DNA from: an uncultured Bacteroidaceae bacterium
GTDB taxonomy: Bacteria > Bacteroidota > Bacteroidia > Bacteroidales > Bacteroidaceae
Assembly (NCBI GenBank): GCA_904501945.1
Contig: CAJGCU010000092.1
Span: 1-8,818, forward strand
DNA: 8,818 bases
Reading direction: 5' to 3'
Under the pieces are notes generated by a model, which ran no database searches, had not been told where the DNA came from, and saw only the letters and a list, made by a program, of their open reading frames with translations. Position 1 is the stretch's first letter, and every line of letters begins with the position of its first letter. Shown in pieces: positions 1 to 7,225 of this stretch. Made by a program: the position numbers and the translations under genes.

Positions 1-264
1 CTGTTCATTCCGCAGCACATTGACCCAGAGACGCACCCTGTAGCACTGCTCGTGATTTACGACTTTAAGCTGACAGGTGACGGAAACAACCTTATTGAAG
101 ACAATCAGCTTGTTGTATCGCTTCCTACTGCACCAGTATGGGGCATCAACAAGAAAATCACATATCAGGCAATCATTCATGCCAACACAGACATCACTTT
201 CGCTACACCTATCGTGGAAGACTGGGGAGAAGAGCAGGCGGGCGGAACTATCATCATCAAATAA
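1..264 (+). CDS. Fimbrillin-family protein, 3' end only (probable pilus subunit)
   Basis: The reading frame is open from base 1 to a TAA stop at 262-264, leaving the last 87 residues of a protein whose start lies before the window. The tail has the pattern I associate with the C-terminal half of Bacteroidales fimbrillin-family proteins (FimA/Mfa1-like). It reads 'LFIPQHIDPETHPVALLVIY', then 'VWGINKKITYQAIIHA', then a closing 'VEDWGEEQAGGTIIIK' strand. The same layout (a 'G.n..tI.. .. I.. .. dW' run ending in a beta strand) closes the next gene, so the two are likely paralogues. In type V pili such subunits polymerise outside the outer membrane by donor-strand exchange, and the C-terminal strand often takes part. 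The stop is only 4 bases before the next ATG, so the genes are almost certainly in one operon. Whether this is the stalk or an accessory subunit cannot be told without the N-terminus. Confidence 0.75.
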   Translation: MFIPQHIDPETHPVALLVIYDFKLTGDGNNLIEDNQLVVSLPTAPVWGINKKITYQAIIHANTDITFATPIVEDWGEEQAGGTIIIK

Positions 265-268
265 CGAC

Positions 269-1399
269 ATGAAACATCTGAATCACTATATAATCCTGGG
301 AATCCTTTCAGTGCTGGCGCTGGCAGGATGCGACCAAGAGCATCTGGATGACACAGAGAAGGTGCAGCTTCCCGAGCATGGATACATCTTTTTCAATACA
401 GAACTGTCCACGCGTGCCGCATTGCATACAGACATGAAGCGAAATTTCAGCGTAATGGGCTACAACTGGGAATACATCAACCAGAACGACGTATGGACGA
501 CTCTTCGTGCAAAGGCAAAACCCAATGTGTTCTACAATCAGAAAATAACCTACACTTCCAGTTCCAATCTTCACTCCTATACTCCTATCAAGCCGTGGGA
601 GGGAGGAAAGAAGTACGCTTTCTTTGGCTACTATCCATCTCAGGATGAATCAGCTGGAAGCATTGATACCATCAGTGCCAATACTTGGGAAGGCACTCCT
701 TACGTGACATATACCCTGCCTTCCAATCCTGCCAACATGCAAGACGTGATGACGGCTGCAGTATATGATACAGACTACAAGACTTCACGCGAAGTCAACA
801 TGACCTTCAAGCATCGTTTGGCAGCTGTAGATGTGCAAATGGTAAACTTGAATAATCCTTATGACGTGAACAATACACCCCAAAATAAGACAGACGACGC
901 GGATGTATACTTGAAGATTACCAATCTGGCTATCAATTTCAGCAACTTGCGATACAACCATGTTAAACTTTGGATGGATGAAACAATTGCAGACGAGCCC
1001 TCTGGTATCAAAGGATGGAATCCTGCCAAATCCTTCACGCTATTCAGCAACAGTGTGAAGGTGCAGCCATCGGGGGCTTCAACCAATTCCACCATTGTGA
1101 CGACATCAGGCAATCCTCTCATCATCATTCCGCAGTATATCGATACGAAATACACTGAATATCTGAAAGGAAGTGTTACCTTCAATTTGCAATACACAGA
1201 CGAAGACGGAAACACCATCAACCTCAGCGATGCAGAAATTGTGCCAGGCAACCATACGCACGAATTTAACATTGGACGTGACATCATGCCAGGCAGAAAG
1301 CACACCATCCAGCTGACCTTCACTCGAGATGCCGTGACTGTTACAATCGTTCCATCTGGTGACTGGATAGACAAAAATGTTAATATAGAATTCGATTAA
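269..1399 (+). CDS. Fimbrillin-family lipoprotein (type V pilus component)
   Basis: This is a 376-residue protein. I chose the ATG at 269 because it puts a lipoprotein signal at the very N-terminus: Lys2, a hydrophobic run over residues 7-19, and the lipobox 'LALAGC' with Cys21. The frame stays open upstream to an ATG at 77, but that start would bury the signal and overlap the previous gene. After Cys21 comes an acidic stretch (DQEHLDDTE), then a predicted beta strand 'GYIFFNTELSTRAA' holding Arg49. In Porphyromonas FimA/Mfa1 pilins, a protease cleaves after an Arg at this kind of site and frees a groove for donor-strand exchange. That role here is inferred. The body is beta-rich, and the end ('MPGRKHTIQLTFTRDAV', then 'GDWIDKNVNIEFD') matches the fimbrillin C-terminal pattern. 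It sits between another fimbrillin-like gene and a large lipoprotein, consistent with an accessory or tip-proximal subunit. I see no Shine-Dalgarno sequence, as is usual in this phylum. Confidence 0.78.
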   Translation: MKHLNHYIILGILSVLALAGCDQEHLDDTEKVQLPEHGYIFFNTELSTRAALHTDMKRNFSVMGYNWEYINQNDVWTTLRAKAKPNVFYNQKITYTSSSNLHSYTPIKPWEGGKKYAFFGYYPSQDESAGSIDTISANTWEGTPYVTYTLPSNPANMQDVMTAAVYDTDYKTSREVNMTFKHRLAAVDVQMVNLNNPYDVNNTPQNKTDDADVYLKITNLAINFSNLRYNHVKLWMDETIADEPSGIKGWNPAKSFTLFSNSVKVQPSGASTNSTIVTTSGNPLIIIPQYIDTKYTEYLKGSVTFNLQYTDEDGNTINLSDAEIVPGNHTHEFNIGRDIMPGRKHTIQLTFTRDAVTVTIVPSGDWIDKNVNIEFD

Positions 1400-1412
1400 C
1401 CATCCTTTCCTT

Positions 1413-3920
1413 ATGCAAAAACGGAATATATACATATGGGGGCTGACCCTGATAGCAGCAGTTGTTGCACTCTTCTCTTCGTGTACAGCGGATGACGATT
1501 TTGCTCGTACTGACCGCTCCTACGTTGAGGTCATTGCAAGAGTCCCATCTTTCGAAGATTACGATGTGTTTACTAGAGGCATCAAGAACTCTGCAGAATC
1601 AAACATTAAGTATATGGCGCTGCTGACATTTGACGATGCAAAAGACCTCATTGACATCCAGCAGCTTCAGTCCTCAACACCATTGTTTGTCATCGACCGC
1701 AATGACTTGCAGCAAAAGGCTGCCGCAAAAGGGCATACAGTGAACAGCGCATCCATGTATCTGATTGCTAATGTTTCTCAGGGAGAAGCAGCCGATTGGG
1801 TCATCAACAATGAGACAGACCTGCAGAACTTGCTCTTCAAGACCAGCACCACGTCTGTCGACATCCCAGCCAATGGCTTTCCTATGTCAGGAAGTAAGAC
1901 AGGCATCAACCTGAACCCAGGAGTGACCATTACAGACAGCAAGATTGAAATCGAGCTGGAAAACCTCTACGCGAAGGTAGTCTTCAACATCTCGGTAGAC
2001 CCTGAGCAAGCGCTCAACACTCCAACCTTCCAGCTGACCAACTGGGAAGTGCATAACTTGCCCAAGAACGTGAAAATGTTAGGAAACGTCAGAAATGACG
2101 GGCAAACCTATTCCTATAATGATACCATTCCTCATTATATCTCCTCTCGTAGAGGTGCTGGAACGACGTTAAAAGGTGCTACCCCGCTGACATTCTCTTT
2201 TTATATGCCGGAGCATCTGGTCAACCCAGGTCAGACATCAGACAGCTACACTTATCCTGACAATGATTTGACAGACACGGAAAAGCAGCGCTACAAGCCT
2301 TGTCTGGTAGAAAAAGCACTCAATGGCAACATCCCAGCAGCCTACGATGCTGCCCCTGCCTATGTGGTACTCAATGGTATCTATACCGACCACCAGAAGA
2401 AAGAGCATAGCGTCTCCTACAAACTTTATCTGGGTGCCGACGGTCATTCCAACTTCCAGATTGTGCGCAACGGGCAGTATAACAATTCCGTAGTCATTCG
2501 AGGGGTTACCAACTCTTCTGATGCCGCTGCGGGTACAGTCTCTTTAGACCATCGTGTCAACATCTACCGCCGTGATTTTGTCATAACAATGGAGCGTGAA
2601 ACGATGCTTGACTCTCACATAGAGGTGCGTCCTGTACAAATCAGAATCCCCCAGAAAGATGGTGTAAACCAGTCTGTCAGGTGTTATTTGGCAGCACCTG
2701 ATGCGACGGCCGCCCCTGTTTCTTCTACCGACACCCGGTATGCGTGGGTTCGAATGGAGCCTGTAGTGGGTGCCATGAACACAAATGTGTATTGTACATA
2801 CGACGGCACGACTAACATTAAGAACAAAGGACGAAGAAAATACTTCACAACAGGACTCCTTACAGAACTGAACAACAGAGCAGACCATGGCATCAGCTAC
2901 ACTTTTTCTGACGAAAACAATAGCTTGTGGCTCTACTTCGACGAAAACACCAATGCCTCCGAAAATGGTGTACGAAACGTCTTGCTGGTTGTTGAATATT
3001 ATGAGAATGGAACAAAAGTATCAGCAAACCATTACACTTTCCAGCAGCATGACCTCTTCCCTGTTATTTACCAAGACGAGGAGACAGGCACATTCTACCG
3101 CTACGACATTGAGTTCTATGAGGAATATCTCTACAACTACAATGCCAACGACGGATACGATGCAACAGTCGAGGGTATGCCTTGGGGACCTGAAACAACT
3201 ATTTCGGATGAAATCTTGGCTGTACAAGGTTCTTTGAGTGGGTTCTCTTGGGCTCAGACAGCTTTGGAAAATGCTGGTGGAAAATATGACTTCCAAAACA
3301 ACTTCTGGGGAAGAGTCTATACAAAAAAATTGGTAAATAAGATGACTCAGACCGTGCTTTCTCAAGACCAAATGCCTAACAGTGCAGCTCAACATTGCCA
3401 TAATAAGAATAAACGGAAAAATGATGGAACAATAGAAACTTTGCAATGGTATCTTCCTGCTATTGGCGAGTTGCAGCATATTATGAGTGCAGCATATACG
3501 GATTTTGAAATGTTCCAAAATAATAGTTATTGGTCTTCTCAAACATCTTATAGAAAGGGACATGTCGCGTATCATGAGTGGCTCGGTTTTGGTGAAACGA
3601 AAGAAACAGACTACTTTTATGAGGATAATACCGTAGCTCGTTCAACAAAGGCTATGTATCTAGGAAACGATAATTATACATACGAACCAAGCGATGCGAC
3701 AGGAATTAGTAAAAGTTGGGAAGGAACTGTTTTAAATCAAACGGGAAGGTGGACAGAAACTCCTGAAAATCATAGACCAGACTCAGGTAATAAAGAACGA
3801 ACCAAACCTCTTCGTGTCCGTGCTGTCTATAAAAAATACACAAGCCCAACAGGAGCATCTGGTTCTTGGACAGAAATAACAGAAGCTGCAGAACAAGCAG
3901 AATATGATAATTTGAAATAA
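1413..3920 (+). CDS. Large fimbrillin-like (DUF4906-type) lipoprotein with C-terminal lectin-fold-like module; candidate pilus tip protein
   Basis: This is an 835-residue protein starting 13 bases after the previous stop. The N-terminus is a lipoprotein signal: Lys3 and Arg4, a hydrophobic segment over residues 6-21, and the lipobox 'LFSSC' with Cys24. An acidic 'TADDD' follows the Cys. Arg55 in 'VFTRG' sits where fimbrillins carry their Arg cleavage site. Residues ~37-230 follow the fimbrillin N-terminal pattern: 'SMYLIANVSQGEA', then 'GFPMSG', then 'IEIELENLYAKVVFNI'. The middle resembles the large terminal lipoproteins annotated DUF4906 in Bacteroidales; that name is from memory. Residues ~635-810 look like a separate module with W679-Y-LP-x-x-GEL, Y706-WSS and K798-PLRVRAVY. 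This spacing recalls the DUF1566/FISUMP group of C-type-lectin-like folds. Codon use shifts at the module's start. As the last gene before a terminator, it fits a tip or adhesin role. The fimbrial assignment is fairly secure; the adhesin role is inference. Confidence 0.75.
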   Translation: MQKRNIYIWGLTLIAAVVALFSSCTADDDFARTDRSYVEVIARVPSFEDYDVFTRGIKNSAESNIKYMALLTFDDAKDLIDIQQLQSSTPLFVIDRNDLQQKAAAKGHTVNSASMYLIANVSQGEAADWVINNETDLQNLLFKTSTTSVDIPANGFPMSGSKTGINLNPGVTITDSKIEIELENLYAKVVFNISVDPEQALNTPTFQLTNWEVHNLPKNVKMLGNVRNDGQTYSYNDTIPHYISSRRGAGTTLKGATPLTFSFYMPEHLVNPGQTSDSYTYPDNDLTDTEKQRYKPCLVEKALNGNIPAAYDAAPAYVVLNGIYTDHQKKEHSVSYKLYLGADGHSNFQIVRNGQYNNSVVIRGVTNSSDAAAGTVSLDHRVNIYRRDFVITMERETMLDSHIEVRPVQIRIPQKDGVNQSVRCYLAAPDATAAPVSSTDTRYAWVRMEPVVGAMNTNVYCTYDGTTNIKNKGRRKYFTTGLLTELNNRADHGISYTFSDENNSLWLYFDENTNASENGVRNVLLVVEYYENGTKVSANHYTFQQHDLFPVIYQDEETGTFYRYDIEFYEEYLYNYNANDGYDATVEGMPWGPETTISDEILAVQGSLSGFSWAQTALENAGGKYDFQNNFWGRVYTKKLVNKMTQTVLSQDQMPNSAAQHCHNKNKRKNDGTIETLQWYLPAIGELQHIMSAAYTDFEMFQNNSYWSSQTSYRKGHVAYHEWLGFGETKETDYFYEDNTVARSTKAMYLGNDNYTYEPSDATGISKSWEGTVLNQTGRWTETPENHRPDSGNKERTKPLRVRAVYKKYTSPTGASGSWTEITEAAEQAEYDNLK

Positions 3921-3922
3921 AC

Positions 3923-3961
3923 AACACAAAAAGAAGGGAAGCAATCCCTTCTTTTTGTGTT
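3923..3961. terminator. Bidirectional intrinsic terminator after the fimbrial operon
   Basis: This is a perfect 17-bp stem (3923-3939 with 3945-3961) closed by the 5-base loop AGCAA. The core GAAGGGA/TCCCTTC is flanked by A5 on the left and T5 on the right, so it can end transcription in either direction. It starts 3 bases after the TAA of the large fimbrial lipoprotein and would also stop read-through from the convergent glycosidase gene. Confidence 0.92.
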
Positions 3962-4017
3962 ACTAATCAGGGTATCAATGCGATGCTGTTGTGAACCTTA
4001 TAGTGCGCACTGTCTGT

Positions 4018-4073
4018 ATAATATGTTAAACACCGTGTTTGATTTTTTTCAAACACGGTGTTTAACATATTAT
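4018..4073. repeat. Long perfect inverted repeat (25-bp arms, T6 loop)
   Basis: Bases 4018-4042 are the exact reverse complement of 4049-4073, leaving only TTTTTT as the loop. The arms carry AAACACCGTGTTT and AAACACGGTGTTT. Each of these is itself symmetric around one central base, so the hexamer AAACAC/GTGTTT appears four times in alternating orientation. It lies in the middle of the convergent gap and is not needed as a terminator for the fimbrial operon, which already has one about 60 bases upstream. It may act as a backup terminator, an mRNA 3'-end stabiliser, or a protein-binding or cruciform-forming site. The symmetry is seen directly; the function is unknown. Confidence 0.85.
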
Positions 4074-4114
4074 GTACATGGTGTGTACTTGTAGTGGTAG
4101 CTTGTATGTAAATG

Positions 4115-4153
4115 ATGCGAGTTCGACGAAATTCACGTTCGTCGAACTCGCAT
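4115..4153 (-). terminator. Hairpin directly after the GH3 gene, probable terminator
   Basis: This is a perfect 16-bp stem (4115-4130 with 4138-4153) with a 7-base loop. It begins 4 bases beyond the TAA of the glycosidase gene, which reads leftwards. The arm is GC-rich at the base (ATGCGAG) and contains GTTCGACGAA. No good T-tract follows on the minus strand, so it may end transcription weakly or mainly protect the mRNA 3' end. Its place right behind the stop codon is the main reason to link it to this gene. Confidence 0.65.
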
Positions 4154-4157
4154 GGGG

Positions 4158-6491
4158 TTAGTTTACAGTGCTTTCAGAGAAGTAATAATCTCTCAATGGC
4201 TTGACAATGGTTTCGCCTTCTATGCTGATTTCTTCGCTGAGACGGATGTCCTGTGATGAGGCTCCGACCTTGACGATAAATTCGCCTGGGGCGATGTTCC
4301 ACTGGCGCTGTCCCTCGTTGCTGTAGTAGCCGAACTGTTCAACATACATTTTCACTTCCACTCTTCGTGTCTGTCCGGGTTCGAGGGCGATGCGGGCAAA
4401 GCCTTGCAGCTGGATAGGGCGTACGTTGGGGTTGCTGTCGGCTGGCGACAGGTAGATTTGAGCCACTTCGTCTGCCTTGACTGCGCCTGTGTTCTTGACA
4501 TCGAAGGAGAGGGTGAACGCTTCGTCGTCGGTTGTCACTTCGCTTGCCATGTCTAAGTTGGCATACTCGAATGTGGTGTAGCTCAAGCCATAGCCGAAAG
4601 GCCATGCCACGCGTGGGTCTTTTTCTGCTGAGTAGTTGTAGCAGATGGATTCATAGACTTCGGTATTAGGATAGCTGACGCTGAGCTTGGCTGATGGTGC
4701 CACATTGCCGTAGAGGATGTCGGCTACGGCATTGCCGCCTTCTTCGCCTGGATACCATGCCTGTATGACTGCTGCACAGCGTTCAGCAAGGCCTGAGATG
4801 ACTTGTGCGCGTCCGCCGAACATGACGAGCACCACGGGTTTGCCTGTCTGGAGAAGTTCTTCCACATATTCTTCTTGCTTGCCTGGCAGGCGGAGTCCCT
4901 GGCGGTCGCGGTTTTCGCCACAGAGCATGACGTTTTCGCCCATGGCTGCGATGATTACGTCTGCCTGCTGTGCCATAGCAAGTGCTTCTTTCTTGTCTGC
5001 CTTCTCGCCTGAATCGACTTTGCGGTGCAGAATGGCATATTCCCAGGCACGCTCATCACCAGCCACGCTGTATTTTGTCTCGATTTCTTCTGTCCAGTCG
5101 CATCCGCGTGAATACAGGATGCTGCTTCCCTCAGGCTTGCGTGATGTCATGCCTTCGAGCAGATTTACGATGTCGGGATGCTCTAAGTCTTCAGTGACTT
5201 TCTTCCAGAAGTAGCTCATGGCTGGGAAAGAGTAGTCGCCGCACATTGCCCACATGGAGTTGGCGTTAGGACCTGTCACTAGAATGTTTTTGGCATTTTT
5301 CAGCGGCAGGATGCCATTGTTTTCGAGCAGTACAACGGACTGTGCAGCAATGTCGTAGGCGGTCTGTCGCTCTTCAGGAGTGTCTAGCTTGATGTCTTCT
5401 GTGCTGTACAAGTATGGATTTTCGTCGAAGAGTCCTGCGCGGAACTTGTGGCGAAGCACGTTTTTGACGGCACGTTCCAGCACTTCTGGCTTCACGAGTC
5501 CCTGGTCAATGGCTTTCTGCAGGTGGCGATAGTTGGCACCATGGGGAAAATCGACATCGTTGCCGTTGTTGATGGCTGCTGCGGCTTTCTGTACTACGTC
5601 GCTGTAGCCAGGCAGCTGGTCAATGGCTGTGTAGTCGCTGACTACCATGCCGTCGAAACCTACATAGTCGCGCAAGATGTCTTGGAGAATTTCGCTGTTT
5701 GCCACGCAGTTGGTGCCATGAACGGCATGGTAGCCAGGCATTACCACTTTGCTGCCAGTCAGGCGAATCATCGCTTCGTGTGGGAAAAGAATCTCTTCTA
5801 TCATCTCTTTCTCGTCGGCATCGCCGCCACCGCCGTAGCCGAGGTAATGCTTAGAGCAAGCGCCTACGCCCTTCTTGAGGTCGCCTTGCTGAAGACCGCG
5901 CACGAAGGCTGTTCCCATGACTGCTGAGAGGTAGCCGTCTTCGCCATACGACTCTTCAAGTCGGTTGAAGCTAGGGTTGCGGCATACGTCCACCATAGGA
6001 GAGAGTGAAAGCACGCCACCCATCTTGCGCATACCTGTTGCTGTCTGGAAGGTCTTCAGCTCGGCCAGCTCGGGATTGAAAGAACAAGCTTGGCCTATTT
6101 GTTGCGGATAGATGGTAGCGCCACGGGTGTTGATGCCTGAGAGTACTTCTTCGTGGAAGAGGGCTGGGATTCCGTTAGGCGTGTTGTTCATGAGCCAGTT
6201 CTGTACAGCGGCTACGCGGTCGCGAAGCACGTTGGGGTCGGTAGGTTTCTGGCTGGCATATTGTGAGAAGTGTCCTAATCCGTAAGGGATGAGCTTGCGG
6301 CATTGGGCAGTGTCCAGATTCCCTTCGCTGTCGAAGAGGTCGTCCATGTAGCTGCTTCTCAACTGAGCAATACGCTCCTCCATCGGCATTTTCTCGTAGA
6401 GTTCATTTACTCTGCTGTCGATGTCTGCCACTTGCTGACTGCAACTTGCCATTATGACAATTGCGGCTATCAAGAATAATTTACATTTCAT
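4158..6491 (-). CDS. Glycoside hydrolase family 3 beta-glycosidase, lipoprotein
   Basis: This is a 777-residue, full-length GH3 enzyme of the beta-glucosidase/beta-xylosidase type, which removes non-reducing terminal beta-linked sugars. It opens with a lipoprotein signal (K2, K4, hydrophobic residues 5-15, lipobox 'IMASC', Cys17), so it should be anchored in an outer or periplasmic membrane leaflet. The GH3 N-terminal barrel shows 'LFHEEVLSG' (~111-119), 'CRNPSFNRLEESYGED' (~170-185), the substrate-binding 'SKH' (K214, H215) and the nucleophile motif 'VVSDYTAI' with Asp286. The second domain runs from ~390 ('VVLLENNGILPLKN') and includes 'CGENRDRQGLRLPGKQ', where Glu526 is a candidate acid/base. 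'WPFGYGLSYTTF' (~630-641) leads into a C-terminal fibronectin-III-like domain (~655-750). Nothing is truncated. No SusC/SusD genes are nearby, so the polysaccharide it serves cannot be inferred. It lies 38 bases downstream of the acetyltransferase gene, probably on the same transcript. Confidence 0.95.
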   Translation of the reverse strand: MKCKLFLIAAIVIMASCSQQVADIDSRVNELYEKMPMEERIAQLRSSYMDDLFDSEGNLDTAQCRKLIPYGLGHFSQYASQKPTDPNVLRDRVAAVQNWLMNNTPNGIPALFHEEVLSGINTRGATIYPQQIGQACSFNPELAELKTFQTATGMRKMGGVLSLSPMVDVCRNPSFNRLEESYGEDGYLSAVMGTAFVRGLQQGDLKKGVGACSKHYLGYGGGGDADEKEMIEEILFPHEAMIRLTGSKVVMPGYHAVHGTNCVANSEILQDILRDYVGFDGMVVSDYTAIDQLPGYSDVVQKAAAAINNGNDVDFPHGANYRHLQKAIDQGLVKPEVLERAVKNVLRHKFRAGLFDENPYLYSTEDIKLDTPEERQTAYDIAAQSVVLLENNGILPLKNAKNILVTGPNANSMWAMCGDYSFPAMSYFWKKVTEDLEHPDIVNLLEGMTSRKPEGSSILYSRGCDWTEEIETKYSVAGDERAWEYAILHRKVDSGEKADKKEALAMAQQADVIIAAMGENVMLCGENRDRQGLRLPGKQEEYVEELLQTGKPVVLVMFGGRAQVISGLAERCAAVIQAWYPGEEGGNAVADILYGNVAPSAKLSVSYPNTEVYESICYNYSAEKDPRVAWPFGYGLSYTTFEYANLDMASEVTTDDEAFTLSFDVKNTGAVKADEVAQIYLSPADSNPNVRPIQLQGFARIALEPGQTRRVEVKMYVEQFGYYSNEGQRQWNIAPGEFIVKVGASSQDIRLSEEISIEGETIVKPLRDYYFSESTVN

Positions 6492-6529
6492 AGAAATTGA
6501 TTTTTAGATCATGTTTGTGAATAAATTGC

Positions 6530-7132
6530 TTATATACAATGGTTTGTGTCCTGCATTTCTTCATTGACCGTCATTACCATGTGCTTCATCGGATGTCCGC
6601 CCCATTGGGCATCATTGGCATAATGGAAGCCATTTGACACATAGAGCCGTTCTCCTGCTGGATTGCCTTTATCGACAAGCAATCCAACTTGTGGGATTCC
6701 CATAGCCAAAGCCTTTGCGGCAGTAGCTTTTAGCAGACGGGATGCAATGCCTTGACAACGGTATGCTGGCAAAACGGCAAGCGAGTCAAGATAAAGTTCG
6801 CCTGCTTGAGTCTCATCGTCCATGGCTGAATGGTCTTTCTTCAGCCATTTTCTAGCATGTTCTATGAAGACTCGTCGCAAGGCATGAAGCTGTCCGCCGT
6901 CGTAAGCCGTTGCAATGCCCGCTACCTGATTCCCCTCCATTGCGACCAAAGTGTTCTTGTAGCTGTATTGCGAATCTTCACGCCCGACCAGTTGGGTCAT
7001 CATCTGCTCAAACTCTCTTAATCCACAGTCTTCTCCGCAGAAGTGCAGGCAGCATTCTTCTGTCATTGCCATCATGATTAGCCGTGCAATCTCTGATGCT
7101 TGTTCCTGTGTTGCTGCTTGAATTTGAATCAT
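6530..7132 (-). CDS. GNAT family N-acetyltransferase
   Basis: This is a 200-residue cytoplasmic GNAT enzyme, expected to move an acetyl group from acetyl-CoA to an amine; the substrate is not known. Motif A is clear: 'GELYLDSLAVLPAYRCQGIASRLL' (~111-134), with the acetyl-CoA pyrophosphate loop R125-C-Q-G-I-A130. Motif B follows as 'NPAGERLYVSNGF' (~157-169). The start at 7132 is chosen because 'MIQIQAATQEQASEIARLI' is a typical GNAT beginning. The frame extends upstream to 7249, but that would run through the promoter box and gives a sequence unlike the family. Residues 25-36 (EECCLHFCGEDC) hold four cysteines in ten positions. I recall similar CC..FC patterns in Bacteroidetes relatives, so this may be a family feature. 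The gene shares a strand with the downstream glycosidase, but no functional link is obvious. Confidence 0.9.
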   Translation of the reverse strand: MIQIQAATQEQASEIARLIMMAMTEECCLHFCGEDCGLREFEQMMTQLVGREDSQYSYKNTLVAMEGNQVAGIATAYDGGQLHALRRVFIEHARKWLKKDHSAMDDETQAGELYLDSLAVLPAYRCQGIASRLLKATAAKALAMGIPQVGLLVDKGNPAGERLYVSNGFHYANDAQWGGHPMKHMVMTVNEEMQDTNHCI

Positions 7133-7187
7133 TGTTTTTTTTCTTGGGTGTGAATTTGAGTGCTCGTTCGAACACTTGATTTTGCTA

Positions 7188-7195
7188 CAAATATA
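7188..7195 (-). promoter_or_regulatory. Bacteroidetes-type -7 box for the acetyltransferase gene
   Basis: On the minus strand this reads TATATTTG, a full match to the TAnnTTTG box recognised by the Bacteroidetes housekeeping sigma factor. It would place the transcript start about 50 bases before the acetyltransferase ATG. I see no convincing TTTG -33 element at the usual spacing. The predicted leader contains a small hairpin (7160-7175). Confidence 0.55.
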
Positions 7196-7225
7196 TGTAT
7201 TCTTTCTGAAAATGCTGGGGTTATA

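Noticed and set aside
77..268. Upstream extension of the fimbrillin lipoprotein frame to an ATG at 77
   Set aside because: It would overlap almost all of the preceding coding sequence and place the lipoprotein signal 64 residues inside the protein. The ATG at 269 gives a normal signal peptide.
3021..3575. 184-residue open frame on the - strand opposite the large fimbrial gene
   Set aside because: It is antisense to a clear lipoprotein gene, has no recognisable domain, and has no promoter or start context.
4018..4073. Invertible-promoter (phase-variation) repeat pair controlling the fimbrial genes
   Set aside because: The spacer between the arms is only 6 bases, too small to hold a promoter. 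The site also lies downstream of the operon. No recombinase gene is nearby.
5448..5927. 159-residue open frame on the + strand opposite the GH3 gene
   Set aside because: It lies entirely antisense to a well-conserved GH3 catalytic region. Its composition is what the reverse of that coding sequence gives.
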